The notes: generated by a model not told the origin, from the sequence alone. Shown: positions 25,665-34,972, counted from the stretch's first letter. The stretch is 64,000 nucleotides of DNA from Donghicola mangrovi (GCF_013377535.1 NZ_JABCJE010000007.1:113289-177288); one strand, 5' to 3'. A program made the numbers and translations.

Positions 25665-25740
25665 GGGCAATCGCACTCTGGGTGGCAGTTGTCAGTGTAG
25701 TGCCTGTTTTTCGGGCGCTTTGACAAACGAGACTGTATGG

Positions 25741-25774
25741 AAAAGCCCGCCGAAACAGTATCTTTCGGCGGGCT
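25741..25774 (-). terminator. Terminator downstream of the transglutaminase/DUF2126 gene
   Basis: A perfect 12-bp stem (AGCCCGCCGAAA and complement) with a 7-base loop lies 27 bases after the stop of the minus-strand gene. It is followed by a short T run on that strand; on the other strand a longer T run follows after a gap. Confidence 0.8.
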
Positions 25775-25801
25775 GACTGTTTTTTGTGCAAAAGGCAGCG
25801 T

Positions 25802-28800
25802 TCAGAGGCGCCGCAGGTCCAGTGTCATCGGGAAATCCGGATGGGTCCCCAAGTATTGCGGTGTCTGGCCCGGCCACAGGTCCGCCCCCGGGAAGAAGCG
25901 CGCCATACGGCGGCCTTCGGCCTCGAGCGCGTTGATCGGGCGGAAGTCATGGGACCGCCCTCCGGGGTGATAGGTGTGATAGGTCGCACCGCCCACAGAC
26001 ACGCCGCTGAACGGATCGTAGATAACCAGACGCAGGGGCCCGTGGGCCGGAATGGTCGGGTGCAGAGCCTTCCACGGCTGCCACGACCGGAACCGGATGC
26101 CCGCGATATGCGATCCATCGGCCATCTTTTTCACCGGAACCACCACGCCGTTACACAGCAGCTGATAGCGGCCCGCGTCAAAGTTCTCGAGCTGGACCTC
26201 GATCCGCTCGACCGAGCTGTCCACATAGCGGGCGGTGCCGCCGGGGATGCCCTCTTCGCCCAAGACCAGCCAAGGCTCGATGGCATTGCGGACGGTCAGG
26301 GTGGCATCGCCGACCTGAGACACACCCGCCACGGGGAAGCGGAAGTTCAGCTGCGCCTTGTACCATTCGATATCGAAGGGCACGCCGTGGGCGCGGGACA
26401 GATCGTTGAGAACGGTCTGGAAATCCTCCCACAAGGGTGTCGGCAGCAGGTAGCTGTCATGCAGATGCGTGCCCATCGGTTTCAGCGAGCCGCGATAGGG
26501 CTCTTCCCAGAACCACGCGATCAGGCCGCGGATGATCAGGGCCTGCGCCATGCTCATCTGCCAATGGGGCGGCATCTCGAACCCGCGGAACTCGACCAGA
26601 CCCAAGCGGCCGGTGGGGCCATCGGGCGAGTACATCTTGTCGATGCAGATCTCGGCGCGGTGGGTGTTGCCTGTGCTGTCCACAAGCAGGTTGCGGAACA
26701 GGCGGTCCACCAGCCACAGGGGCGGGTTCTGGCCCAGACGGTCCAGTTCCTTGAGCGCGATCTCCATCTCATAGAGCGAATCGTGCCGTGCCTCGTCCAG
26801 ACGCGGCGCCTGAGAGGTCGGCCCGATGAACAGCCCCGAGAACAGATAGGACAGCGACGGGTGGTTCTGCCAATAGCGGACGATGGACCCCAGCACATCG
26901 GGACGGCGCAAGAAGGGGCTGTCTTCGGGGGTGTTGCCACCCACAACGATGTGGTTGCCGCCGCCCGAACCAACGGGGCGACCGTCGATCTGGAAGGTGG
27001 TCGAATCCAGACCGCACTGGCGGGCCTCTTCGTAGAGGGCCTCGGTGATCTGGCATAGCTGGCCCCAGTTGTGGGCGGGGTGAATGTTCACCTCGATCAC
27101 GCCGGGGTCAGGAGTGACCTTAATCACGTTCAGGCGCGGGTCGTGCGGGGGCTCGTAGCCCTCGATGCGGACGGTTTCACCGCTGGCGGCTGCGGCCTCT
27201 TCGATGGCTTCGATCAGGTCGATATAAGCCTCGCCCGAGGCGGTCGGCGGCAGGAATACCGTCAGCTTGCCATCACGGGGTTCGACCGACAGCGCAGTGC
27301 GAGAGAAATTGCCGGGGCTGGAAATTAGCGAGCCCGAACCCACCCAGTCCTGCTGGCTGCGCAGGCGCATCTGGCGGATCGTGTCGATGGACTGCTTGTC
27401 CAGATCTGCCTCGGTCTCGGGGTCCAAATCGCGGGGCTGGGTCATCGGATCGCGGTACATCGGGAAATCCGCGGCCGGGTACGCATTCAGCGAGTTCAGC
27501 GGCAAACGGAAGCCCGCGGGGCTGTCACCGGGGATCAGGAAGATTTGCCCACGGCGCATGGTCCAACGGGTCGCGTGCCAGCGGAAGCGGCGCTTCTTGC
27601 GCTTGTCCTCGGCCTGAGCCAGTTGCAGGGGCAGAACGTAGGCAACGGGGTCCTTGAAGCCGCGGTCGAACACGCGGGCCAAACGCTGACGGTCCACCGG
27701 ATTTTCCAGCCGGTTGTCGGCGGGGGTCAGGTCGGCGGGCAGCTTGTGCTCCATCTCCATGAACTCGAGCGGGTCTTCGTAGGCGGGCATCGCTGCCTCG
27801 GGGTCCACGTCCAGCGAATTGGTCAGGGCCGCCATAAAGCGGGCCGCCGAGGCGTGGTCGGCATTCGTCTGCTTCTCTTCCGAGATCAGGTTCACATCCG
27901 ACCAGATTGGCGCGCCATCCCCGCGCCAGATCAACGAGAACGACCAGCGGGGCAGGGGTTCACCGGGGTACCATTTGCCCTGACCGTGGTGCAGCACCCC
28001 ACCGGGGGCGAAACGGTCGCGAAGGCGGCGGATCAGGCGGTCAGCATAGTCGCGCTTGGTCGGGCCAACGGCGCCGACGGTCCATTCCTCGGCGTCGCGG
28101 TTCATCTCGGCGACAAAGGTCGGCTCGCCGCCCATGGTGAGGCGCACGTCATTCTTGGCCAGCTTGGCGTCCACCACGTTGCCCGCGCGGTCGATCTCGG
28201 ACCATTGGGTCGGGGTCAGGGGGCGGGTGATGCGCGGGGGCTCGGCGATGCGGGTGACCGACATCTCGAAGTCAAAGCTGACCTCGGCGGGTTCGTGGGC
28301 GCCGCTGATCGGAGCGGCCGACGACGGCGAGGGGGTGCAGGCCAGCGGGATGTGGCCTTCGCCTGCGAACAGACCCGAAGTCGGGTCCAGACCGACCCAG
28401 CCTGCGCCGGGCAGGTAGACTTCGCACCAGGCGTGCAGGTCGGTGAAATCCTCTTCGGGGCCCGAGGGGCCGTCCACGGCTTTCAGGTCGGCGGCCAGCT
28501 GGATCAGGTAGCCCGACACGAATCGTGCGGCGAAACCGAACCGGCGCAGCATGGCCACCATCAGCCACGCGCTGTCGCGGCAGGAGCCCAAAGCCTTGGT
28601 GATCGTTTCACCGGGGGTCTGGACACCGGGCTCCATCCGCACGGTGTAGGCGATGGCCTGCTGCAGGTAACTGTTTAGCGAAACCAACCAATCAATTGTT
28701 ACACCCTCGGGCTGGGGTGCGTCCTTCATGACTTGCTCGAAAGCGGCGCGATGCTCGGCCGAATCATTCGCTTGATCGACCTGCGCCAGATAGGGCGCCA

Positions 28801-29140
28801 GATCGACAGTCAGGTCGCGGCCGTAATCAAAGGGAACCTCGGTCGCAGTCTCATCAAGGAAGAAATCGAACGGGTTAATCGCCACCATTTCAGCGACCAA
28901 AGTCACTGTGACACTGAGTTCTTTGGCTTTTTCCGGAAATGCCAGACGCGCCTGCCAGTTTGCGAACGCGTCCTGCTGCCAGTTCATAAAGTGATCTGCG
29001 GGCGTAATTTGCAGGTCATAACTCTTGATCGGGGTCCGCGTATGAGGCGCGGGCCTCAGACGGACAATATGGGCCCCAAGGCCGACCAACTTGTCATACT
29101 GATAGGTCGTGCGGTGTCGGAGCGAGACAGTAATTGTCAT
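25802..29140 (-). CDS. Large transglutaminase-like protein with C-terminal DUF2126
   Basis: The 1112-residue protein has an N-terminal bacterial transglutaminase N domain (1-150). A papain-like transglutaminase core carries the triad C187 (GSCRDSAW), H236 (DLHAWCEVYLP) and D252 (GLDPTSGL). From about 300 on a long DUF2126 region contains TMGGEPTFVAEMN, IEVNIHPAHNW, VGSGGGNHIVVGG and LVEFRGFEMPPHW. The DUF2126 part resembles an ATP-grasp/glutamine-synthetase-like ligase and was predicted by Aravind's group to be an amide-bond ligase; that is family knowledge, not tested here. No signal peptide is visible. It is divergent from ATP-grasp, alpha-E and Anbu genes, its usual partners. Confidence 0.85.
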   Translation of the reverse strand: MTITVSLRHRTTYQYDKLVGLGAHIVRLRPAPHTRTPIKSYDLQITPADHFMNWQQDAFANWQARLAFPEKAKELSVTVTLVAEMVAINPFDFFLDETATEVPFDYGRDLTVDLAPYLAQVDQANDSAEHRAAFEQVMKDAPQPEGVTIDWLVSLNSYLQQAIAYTVRMEPGVQTPGETITKALGSCRDSAWLMVAMLRRFGFAARFVSGYLIQLAADLKAVDGPSGPEEDFTDLHAWCEVYLPGAGWVGLDPTSGLFAGEGHIPLACTPSPSSAAPISGAHEPAEVSFDFEMSVTRIAEPPRITRPLTPTQWSEIDRAGNVVDAKLAKNDVRLTMGGEPTFVAEMNRDAEEWTVGAVGPTKRDYADRLIRRLRDRFAPGGVLHHGQGKWYPGEPLPRWSFSLIWRGDGAPIWSDVNLISEEKQTNADHASAARFMAALTNSLDVDPEAAMPAYEDPLEFMEMEHKLPADLTPADNRLENPVDRQRLARVFDRGFKDPVAYVLPLQLAQAEDKRKKRRFRWHATRWTMRRGQIFLIPGDSPAGFRLPLNSLNAYPAADFPMYRDPMTQPRDLDPETEADLDKQSIDTIRQMRLRSQQDWVGSGSLISSPGNFSRTALSVEPRDGKLTVFLPPTASGEAYIDLIEAIEEAAAASGETVRIEGYEPPHDPRLNVIKVTPDPGVIEVNIHPAHNWGQLCQITEALYEEARQCGLDSTTFQIDGRPVGSGGGNHIVVGGNTPEDSPFLRRPDVLGSIVRYWQNHPSLSYLFSGLFIGPTSQAPRLDEARHDSLYEMEIALKELDRLGQNPPLWLVDRLFRNLLVDSTGNTHRAEICIDKMYSPDGPTGRLGLVEFRGFEMPPHWQMSMAQALIIRGLIAWFWEEPYRGSLKPMGTHLHDSYLLPTPLWEDFQTVLNDLSRAHGVPFDIEWYKAQLNFRFPVAGVSQVGDATLTVRNAIEPWLVLGEEGIPGGTARYVDSSVERIEVQLENFDAGRYQLLCNGVVVPVKKMADGSHIAGIRFRSWQPWKALHPTIPAHGPLRLVIYDPFSGVSVGGATYHTYHPGGRSHDFRPINALEAEGRRMARFFPGADLWPGQTPQYLGTHPDFPMTLDLRRL

Positions 29141-29252
29141 ATTTTTAGGCGGTCCGTGCGTTTAGTGAGCAAAATCTATTAAGGGGCGCTTGATGTCCGA
29201 CCGCAAACCTGCACCACTCTTATCAAGATAGCCAGAATAAACGGGGGGTTGA

Positions 29253-30677
29253 GTGGTCGCCTATTACGACGAAATGAAAGACCGCGCAGGAATTAAGCCT
29301 GCATATGCGGATGTCGCTCGCTGGGCCGAAGAAACCTCTTCGGATGAATTGCGCCAGCGCCAGAGCGAGGCCGAAGGTCTGTTCAGAAGAAACGGTATTA
29401 CGTTTGCAGTTTACGGCGAGGGTGGTGATCCCGAGCGGTTAATTCCTTTTGATCTGATGCCGCGCGTTTTTTGCGCCAAGGAATGGGATGTCATCGAGCG
29501 CGGCTCGATCCAGCGCGCCCGCGCCCTGAACGCGTTTTTGAACGACGTTTACGGCAAGCGCGAGTTCATCAAGGCCGGTAAAATCCCCGCCCGTCTGGTC
29601 GAGGGCAACCCCGCCTATGAACCCATCATGCAAGGCATCAAACCTGTCGGAGAGATTTTCTCGCATATTATCGGGGTGGATCTGGTCCGCACCGGTCCCG
29701 ATGAATTCAACGTGCTGGAAGACAACTGCCGCACGCCGTCGGGCATTTCCTATGTTCTTCAAAACCGCGAAGTGATGCAGCGGATTATGCCGGGCATGTT
29801 CCGCAGCGGGCAGATTCGCCCCGTGGACCATTACGGCGACATGCTGGCTGCCGCGATGCAGTCTGTGGCCCCCGATGATTGTGACGGGCGTCCCACGCTG
29901 GCGATCCTGACACCGGGCCATTTCAACTCGGCCTATTTCGAGCACAGCTTCCTTGCCGACATTATGGGCATCGAACTGGTCGAAGGGCAGGACCTGTTCG
30001 TCGAGAACGACATGCTGTTCATGCGCACCATTCGCGGGCCGGAACGCATTCACGTCCTGTACCGCCGGATTGACGACGCGTTCCTTGATCCCGAAGCCTT
30101 CCGCGAGGACAGCATGCTGGGGGTTCCCGGCCTGATGCGCGCCTACAAGGCGGGCGGCGTGACCATCGTGAACGCCCCCGGCGCAGGCGTGGCGGACGAC
30201 AAGGCAACCTATGTCTATGTCCCCGAGATGATCCGCTTCTTCCTGGGCGAAGAGCCGATCCTGCCGAACGTCGAAACATGGCAGTGCGCGGACGAATCCG
30301 AATTCAAATACGTCATGGACAACCTGCCCGAGCTGGTCGTCAAAGAGGTGCATGGATCGGGCGGCTACGGCATGCTGATCGGCCCCAAATCCACCAAGGA
30401 AGAGATCGCCAAATTCGCGGAACTGATCCGCAAGAATCCGGCGAACTACATCGCGCAGCCGACGCTGGCTCTGTCCACCGTCCCGTCGCTGGTGAACGAG
30501 GGGCTCGCCCCCCGTCACGTGGACCTGCGTCCCTTTGTAATTTCGGGCAAAGGCAAGACTGACTTGATCCCCGGCGGCCTGACCCGTGTGGCGCTGCGCG
30601 AGGGATCGCTTGTGGTGAACTCCAGCCAAGGCGGCGGGGTCAAGGATACGTGGGTTCTGCGAGGGGAGCGTCTGTGA
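29253..30677 (+). CDS. Circularly permuted ATP-grasp family protein (DUF404/DUF407)
   Basis: The 474-residue protein matches the CP_ATPgrasp family: LIPFDLMPRVFCAKEWDVIERG, FNVLEDNCRTPSGISYVLQNR, VIVKEVHGSGGYGMLIG-like residues near 365-380, and HVDLRPFVISG near the end. The family is predicted to form peptide or amide bonds with ATP but no substrate is established. The start is GTG at 29253, after a GGGGGG-rich site; the next in-frame ATG (MKDRAG) would lose the first eight residues. It overlaps the alpha-E gene by one base (TGATG). The 112 bases shared with the divergent gene show no clear promoter motif. Confidence 0.87.
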   Translation: MVAYYDEMKDRAGIKPAYADVARWAEETSSDELRQRQSEAEGLFRRNGITFAVYGEGGDPERLIPFDLMPRVFCAKEWDVIERGSIQRARALNAFLNDVYGKREFIKAGKIPARLVEGNPAYEPIMQGIKPVGEIFSHIIGVDLVRTGPDEFNVLEDNCRTPSGISYVLQNREVMQRIMPGMFRSGQIRPVDHYGDMLAAAMQSVAPDDCDGRPTLAILTPGHFNSAYFEHSFLADIMGIELVEGQDLFVENDMLFMRTIRGPERIHVLYRRIDDAFLDPEAFREDSMLGVPGLMRAYKAGGVTIVNAPGAGVADDKATYVYVPEMIRFFLGEEPILPNVETWQCADESEFKYVMDNLPELVVKEVHGSGGYGMLIGPKSTKEEIAKFAELIRKNPANYIAQPTLALSTVPSLVNEGLAPRHVDLRPFVISGKGKTDLIPGGLTRVALREGSLVVNSSQGGGVKDTWVLRGERL

Positions 30678-31693
30678 TGCTGAGCCGTACCGCACAAGGT
30701 TTGTACTGGATGTCGCGCTATGTGGAGCGCGCCGAAAACAACGCTCGTCTGCTGGACGCCGGCCGCCGCATCGAAGGGCTGCCGGGCGCCGAGGCTGCGG
30801 GCAACACCGAATGGCCGTCGATCATCATCGCCGCCGGCTGCCGCGAGACCTTTGGCGAAGAGCGTCTGGACGAGGCGGATCGCGACAGCGCGACCTTCCA
30901 TCTGGCGTTCGATCCCGAAAACTCGTCGAGCATCCTGTCGTGCTTTGCTGCGGCCCGTGAAAACGCCCGTGCCATGCGCGGCGCCGTCACGTCCGAGGTC
31001 TGGACCGCCATCAACGGCACGTGGTCCGAGCTGCGCAAGCTGGACATGAAGGCAGTGGACGAACGCCGCTACGCCGACTTTATCGAAAGCGTTCTGGGGG
31101 CCAGCTTCCATTTCCGCGGCGCGATCAACGCGACCCTGCTGCGGGACGAGCGTCTGTGGTTCATCGAACTGGGCAAACACATTGAGCGCGCGGATGCGAC
31201 TGCCCGTATGCTGGACGTGAAGTACCACGTGCTGCTGCCCAAAACCGACGAGGTCGGCGCTGGTCTGGACTTGCTGCAATGGCAACAGATCCTGCGGGCG
31301 GCGAACGCGCTGCGGGCGTTCCGCCATGTGTACCGCGAACAGGTCAGTGCGCCCCGCGTCGTGGACCTGCTGGTGGTGAACAGCCAGTCGCCGCGCTCGC
31401 TGCGTTATACCTACGAGGCGATCTGCGACAACATCGACAATATCGGCGTTCATACCAAGGCTCAGCGCGCTGTGGCCGACCATGCCCGTGAAATCCGCGA
31501 TCGTCTGCGTGTGGCCGATGCCCATGACATCATCGACTTTGGCCTGCACGAGTGGCTGACCGACATGATCATGGAAACCAACAAGCTCGCGAATGCCCTA
31601 GGGGAAAGCTACGGCTTCTTCTCGCAGGTGGATCGGGACGCCGCCGACGAGGAAGTAGAGGATAGCAGCAAATTGGAGACCTGCACCCAGTAG
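30677..31693 (+). CDS. Alpha-E domain protein (DUF403)
   Basis: The 338-residue, mostly helical protein begins MLSRTAQGLYWMSRYVERAE, the typical start of the alpha-E family. It has further signature stretches such as FIELGKHIERADATARMLDVKY and LRFTYEAICDN-like residues near 240. The biochemical role is unknown; genes of this family nearly always accompany circularly permuted ATP-grasp and transglutaminase genes. The ATG overlaps the previous stop by one base and has a GAGGGGAGCG site, so translation is coupled. The C-terminus is acidic. Confidence 0.87.
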   Translation: MLSRTAQGLYWMSRYVERAENNARLLDAGRRIEGLPGAEAAGNTEWPSIIIAAGCRETFGEERLDEADRDSATFHLAFDPENSSSILSCFAAARENARAMRGAVTSEVWTAINGTWSELRKLDMKAVDERRYADFIESVLGASFHFRGAINATLLRDERLWFIELGKHIERADATARMLDVKYHVLLPKTDEVGAGLDLLQWQQILRAANALRAFRHVYREQVSAPRVVDLLVVNSQSPRSLRYTYEAICDNIDNIGVHTKAQRAVADHAREIRDRLRVADAHDIIDFGLHEWLTDMIMETNKLANALGESYGFFSQVDRDAADEEVEDSSKLETCTQ

Positions 31694-31762
31694 AAGTGCC
31701 CCCTTGTTTTGCATGGGCGGCGCGGATATTTGGGGGGCTTGGTATCCTCTGGAGGATTTGTT

Positions 31763-32494
31763 GTGACCTACTGTCTGGCGATGCTGCTGAACGAAGGTAT
31801 CGTGTGTCTGTCCGATACGCGCACCAACGCTGGCTTGGATAATATCTCCAAGTTCCGCAAAAGCTTCACCTGGGAGGTCCCCGGGGATCGCTCTATTGTC
31901 CTGATGAGTGCGGGCAACCTGGCCATCACTCAGGCGGTGGTCGGTCTGCTGCAGGAAAACATCGACAACCCGCAGCCTGGGATCGAGACCCTGCTGTCGG
32001 CCCAATCGATGTTTCGCGTGGCCGAAATCGTGGGCGATGCGATGCGTGCGATCCAACAGCGTCACGGTTCGGCCTTGGCGCAGATGGGCGAAAGCTCTCT
32101 GGCGTCGATCATCGTGGCCGGTCAGCGCGCGGGCGGACGTCCGCGTCTGTTCCACGTTTACGCTGCGGGCAACTTCATCGAAGCGACCGAGGACAGCCCC
32201 TATTTCCAGATTGGCGAGCATAAATACGGCAAGCCGATCATCGACCGCGTGATCACCCGCGAGACTCCGCTGAAAACGGCGGTTACGGCGGCGCTTCTGT
32301 CGATGGACTCGACCCTGCGGTCGAACCTGTCGGTGGGGATGCCGCTGGATCTGACGGTTCTACGGACGGACGAATTCTCGATCTCGGACCAGCGCCGGAT
32401 CGAGGCGGACGATCCCCAGTTCGACGCATTGTCCAAGGGTTGGAGTCAGGCCCTGCGGGATGCGTTCGACGAGATGGACGCGCTCTGGAACTAA
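31763..32494 (+). CDS. Anbu, proteasome-like (HslV-related) peptidase
   Basis: The start is set at GTG 31763, behind a GGAGG site with 7-base spacing, giving 243 residues that begin (M)TYCLAMLLNEG. This puts Thr2 as the expected N-terminal nucleophile, with D18 (LSDTRTNAG) and K33 (SKFRK) as partners in Ntn-hydrolase style. The longer frame to 31709 would add an 18-residue extension without a ribosome site. Anbu forms open, lock-washer-like or helical rings in crystal and EM studies. It has no ATPase partner encoded here, and its substrate is unknown. It ends the ATP-grasp/alpha-E operon. Confidence 0.88.
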   Translation: MTYCLAMLLNEGIVCLSDTRTNAGLDNISKFRKSFTWEVPGDRSIVLMSAGNLAITQAVVGLLQENIDNPQPGIETLLSAQSMFRVAEIVGDAMRAIQQRHGSALAQMGESSLASIIVAGQRAGGRPRLFHVYAAGNFIEATEDSPYFQIGEHKYGKPIIDRVITRETPLKTAVTAALLSMDSTLRSNLSVGMPLDLTVLRTDEFSISDQRRIEADDPQFDALSKGWSQALRDAFDEMDALWN

Positions 32495-32500
32495 AACGTT

Positions 32501-32526
32501 GGGGGCCTCTCGGCCCCCTTTGTTTA
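32501..32526 (+). terminator. Terminator after the Anbu operon
   Basis: A 7-bp GC stem (GGGGGCC and complement) with a TCTC loop and a TTTGTTT tail lies 6 bases after the Anbu stop. It slightly overlaps the end of the convergent anti-sigma gene. Confidence 0.85.
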
Positions 32527-33120
32527 TTCGTCGGTCAGGGTGGCGCGGCCCACGGGTTCGGGGACTTTGGCCAGCGGACCGTCTGCGGACAGGATGATCA
32601 CGTCGCCCGCCGCGATGGCCGCGGTGATCCGCGCTCCGGCGGCCCCCAGATAGTTGAAGCCATCCGCGGTCTGCTTCCACAGATGCAGCGTGGTGTCGCC
32701 GCTGCTCTTGACCTGCAGGGTGCCGGCGCGGGTGTTCCATGTCACCGTTGCCTCGCCATAGCGGGTTTCGACCACATAGGTTTCGGTGTTCAGCGCACGG
32801 GACAGCAAATAGGCCGACAGCAGCACGGCCTTGACGCCGACAATGCCGCCGACAATCGGCTTCCACTTCAGCTTGCCTTGGGCGGTCTTGACCTCTTTGC
32901 CGAAGAGAGCGGTCTGGATGCCAGCCAGCGCCTGCGGCGGGGCCGAAGCCGCCGGAATTTGCGAGATGGCACCAGAGAGGGTTTCCTCCCACCACCAGAC
33001 GGCATCGTCAAAAGCGCGGTCCTCGCGCCTCAGGCGTTCCGCCCGCGTTTCGTCGGGGCCTTCGAGCAGGCCCATGGCCAGCTCTGCGGCCAATATCTGT
33101 CGTTCTTCACTCAGTAACAT
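32524..33120 (-). CDS. Membrane anti-sigma factor (RskA-like)
   Basis: The 198-residue protein has a cytoplasmic N-terminal helical region (about 1-85). One membrane helix lies at about 88-110 (IVGGIVGVKAVLLSAYLL), and the C-terminal beta-rich domain is periplasmic. This is the RskA/anti-sigma-K layout. It has no HxxxCxxC zinc motif, unlike ChrR-type anti-sigma factors of this order. It overlaps the ECF sigma gene by 14 bases and surely partners it. The ATG at 33120 has a GGGAGG site; a GTG at 33126 is an alternative. Confidence 0.82.
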   Translation of the reverse strand: MLLSEERQILAAELAMGLLEGPDETRAERLRREDRAFDDAVWWWEETLSGAISQIPAASAPPQALAGIQTALFGKEVKTAQGKLKWKPIVGGIVGVKAVLLSAYLLSRALNTETYVVETRYGEATVTWNTRAGTLQVKSSGDTTLHLWKQTADGFNYLGAAGARITAAIAAGDVIILSADGPLAKVPEPVGRATLTDE

Positions 33121-33646
33121 CGTCACCTCCCAGACAGGAGCGGAGTTTTAACAAACTTCGACGTAACCACGTTCGGACCGTATTCAGCGGGGACCCGAGG
33201 ATGTCCGCGACCTCCTGATAGGAGAGCCCCTGAAGATACACCTGTACCACAGCGCGCGCCTGTTCGGCGGGCAGGGTTTCCAGACAGTGTAGCAGATCTT
33301 TTCTCATTTGCCATTGGTCGCTCGACGTCTGGCTGGGGTCTGCAATCTGATCCATCTCATCACTATCCGGTACATGCCTGCGCGCACTGCGCAGATGGTC
33401 AATGGCTACGTTTCTAGCAATGGTCGCGATCCACGCCTCGCCGCTACGGGACGGGTCAAATCGGGGCGCTCCACGCCATGCTTTCACGTATACGTTCTGC
33501 AACGCGTCTTCTGCGTCAGCCCGGTCGCGAAGAATTCGTAACAAAATCGCGAACACCTTTCCCGAGGTCATCCGATAGACACGATCAAGGGCCGCGCGTT
33601 CTCCCGTAGCCATCCGAGAGATTTCATGAGACACTTGATCTATCAT
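33107..33646 (-). CDS. ECF RNA polymerase sigma factor (SigK-like)
   Basis: The 179-residue protein has sigma region 2 (YRMTSGKVFAILLRILRDRADAEDALQNVYVKAW-type, about 24-60) and region 4 (LPAEQARAVVQVYLQGLSYQEVADIL, then NTVRTWLRRSLLKLRS, about 120-170). It would direct RNA polymerase to promoters kept silent by the adjacent membrane anti-sigma factor. It is distinct from the EcfG sigma at 39136. The divergent small membrane protein gene shares its 60-base promoter gap, in which no clear promoter can be named. Confidence 0.93.
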   Translation of the reverse strand: MIDQVSHEISRMATGERAALDRVYRMTSGKVFAILLRILRDRADAEDALQNVYVKAWRGAPRFDPSRSGEAWIATIARNVAIDHLRSARRHVPDSDEMDQIADPSQTSSDQWQMRKDLLHCLETLPAEQARAVVQVYLQGLSYQEVADILGSPLNTVRTWLRRSLLKLRSCLGGDDVTE

Positions 33647-33706
33647 CTATCGGGCTACCTTCTGGTGGGATCGATTAGGTGCATAACAGCAAGGGAGACG
33701 TCTGTA

Positions 33707-33946
33707 ATGCAATCACTTCTTCAGGGGATGGACAAGGTCACCTTCCAGCTGATGGCAGTGGCATTTGTGGGTATCCATGTGCCGTTGTCAGTGCTTGTTG
33801 TGTACGGAATTGTAGTAGGTTTTCAGGGTCTTGTCGGAATTTTGCTCTTGGTTCTGGCCGCGACGCTGGTCTCGACGCTGGTCTCGCTGGTGGTCGTGTA
33901 CCGGCTGGGTCAAAGCCGTCAGGACGCTGTCGCAAGTATGGGCTGA
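33707..33946 (+). CDS. Small hydrophobic protein with two membrane helices
   Basis: The 79-residue protein starts at ATG 33707 behind a GGGAG site. It contains two predicted membrane segments, at about 12-33 (AVAFVGIHVPLSVLVVYGIVV) and 36-60 (LVGILLLVLAATLVSTLVSLVVV), with a short polar C-terminus. I do not recognise a family. The helix pair resembles the membrane anchor of some sensory proteins, but no signalling domain follows in any frame. It could be a stand-alone small protein or a remnant. A terminator follows 77 bases later, which favours a real transcript. Confidence 0.55.
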   Translation: MQSLLQGMDKVTFQLMAVAFVGIHVPLSVLVVYGIVVGFQGLVGILLLVLAATLVSTLVSLVVVYRLGQSRQDAVASMG

Positions 33947-34022
33947 CCGCAACCATCGGGTCATGGGTGACTTATCCCAAAGTTTAGCCACCCTTTGACC
34001 CGTGCAAAATACCGAAACAGAC

Positions 34023-34046
34023 AGAGGCGCGGATGCGCCTCTTTTT
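34023..34046 (+). terminator. Terminator after the small membrane protein gene
   Basis: An 8-bp stem (AGAGGCGC and complement) with a GGAT loop is followed by a T tract. The surrounding 33947-34177 stretch shows nothing else. Confidence 0.85.
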
Positions 34047-34177
34047 GATTCGTCATAAGAGGTTTCACATTTTTCGTTGCCACGTGAAACTTGATTGGGG
34101 GCGCGGACGTCCTCATACCATAGCGACTGAAATTCCTCCCCAAGAGTGCAAAGCAGGTCTCCGCCACTGACCATTAC

Positions 34178-34972
34178 TCAGCCGCTCTGGTCAGCGCTTT
34201 GCCAGCCCCGCTCTGATCTGCGGAATACGCGGGTCAGGGCGGGGTTAAACTTGCCGCCATCTTCGGTCATGCGTGTGATTTCGACCTGATCCCCTTCGGT
34301 GCGGATGATGGCGAAATCGTTCTGTTCGTTGCGCAGGCGCGTCGAAAGACCGGTGCCCACGTGGATATGAATGACCTGCCGCCCCCCGTGCCGTGCCGCA
34401 AAGGGCTCTGATCGCCAGCGGTGCAGGTGCCCCGTTAGCACCATGTCCAGACCGGCATGGGCCAGCTTGCCCATCGCCTTGGTCGCGCCCTTCATGCGGG
34501 CTTTGTCGCTGCTGTCGTCCTGATCAAAGGGGTGATGGGCCACCAATATCTTCAGCCCCTGCATCTGCGGAATGCGCCGACACAAACGGCTGACCTGAGA
34601 GGACGAGATGCTGCCCCGCTGCCAGTACCAAGGCGCAACGGTGTTGATGCCGGTGACGGTCATATCGGGGGCGCTGATTTCGGGGGTCATGTCCCGCGTG
34701 ATGTAGCGTTTGTAGTTGCGGTAGGGGGTCAGAAACCTGCGCAGGGGGTTATGCAGGGGAATGTCATGGTTCCCCGGCACCACCAGCGTTGGCGCCGTGA
34801 TCCCGTCCAGAAACGTCCGCGCTGCCAGAAACTGCGCGGATCGCGCCCGCTGGGTCAGGTCGCCGGACACCGAGACGATATCCGCCTTTTGCAGTTCCTC
34901 GAGCAGCGGGGGGATCAGTTCGGGGCGGTCCCGCCCGAAGTGCAGGTCAGAGATGTGGTAAAGGGTGGTCAT
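34178..34972 (-). CDS. Calcineurin-like metallophosphoesterase
   Basis: The 264-residue protein has all metallophosphoesterase motifs in order: HISDLHFG at about 6-13, SGDLTQRA, PGNHD, VAHHPFD and TGHLHRWR. These ligate two metals for phosphate ester hydrolysis; candidates include cyclic nucleotides or phospholipid-derived substrates. The gene overlaps the lipid-kinase-like gene by 4 bases. The pair is therefore placed under the EcfG-type promoter at 35963-35987, which suggests a stress-induced function. Confidence 0.9.
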   Translation of the reverse strand: MTTLYHISDLHFGRDRPELIPPLLEELQKADIVSVSGDLTQRARSAQFLAARTFLDGITAPTLVVPGNHDIPLHNPLRRFLTPYRNYKRYITRDMTPEISAPDMTVTGINTVAPWYWQRGSISSSQVSRLCRRIPQMQGLKILVAHHPFDQDDSSDKARMKGATKAMGKLAHAGLDMVLTGHLHRWRSEPFAARHGGRQVIHIHVGTGLSTRLRNEQNDFAIIRTEGDQVEITRMTEDGGKFNPALTRVFRRSERGWQSADQSG

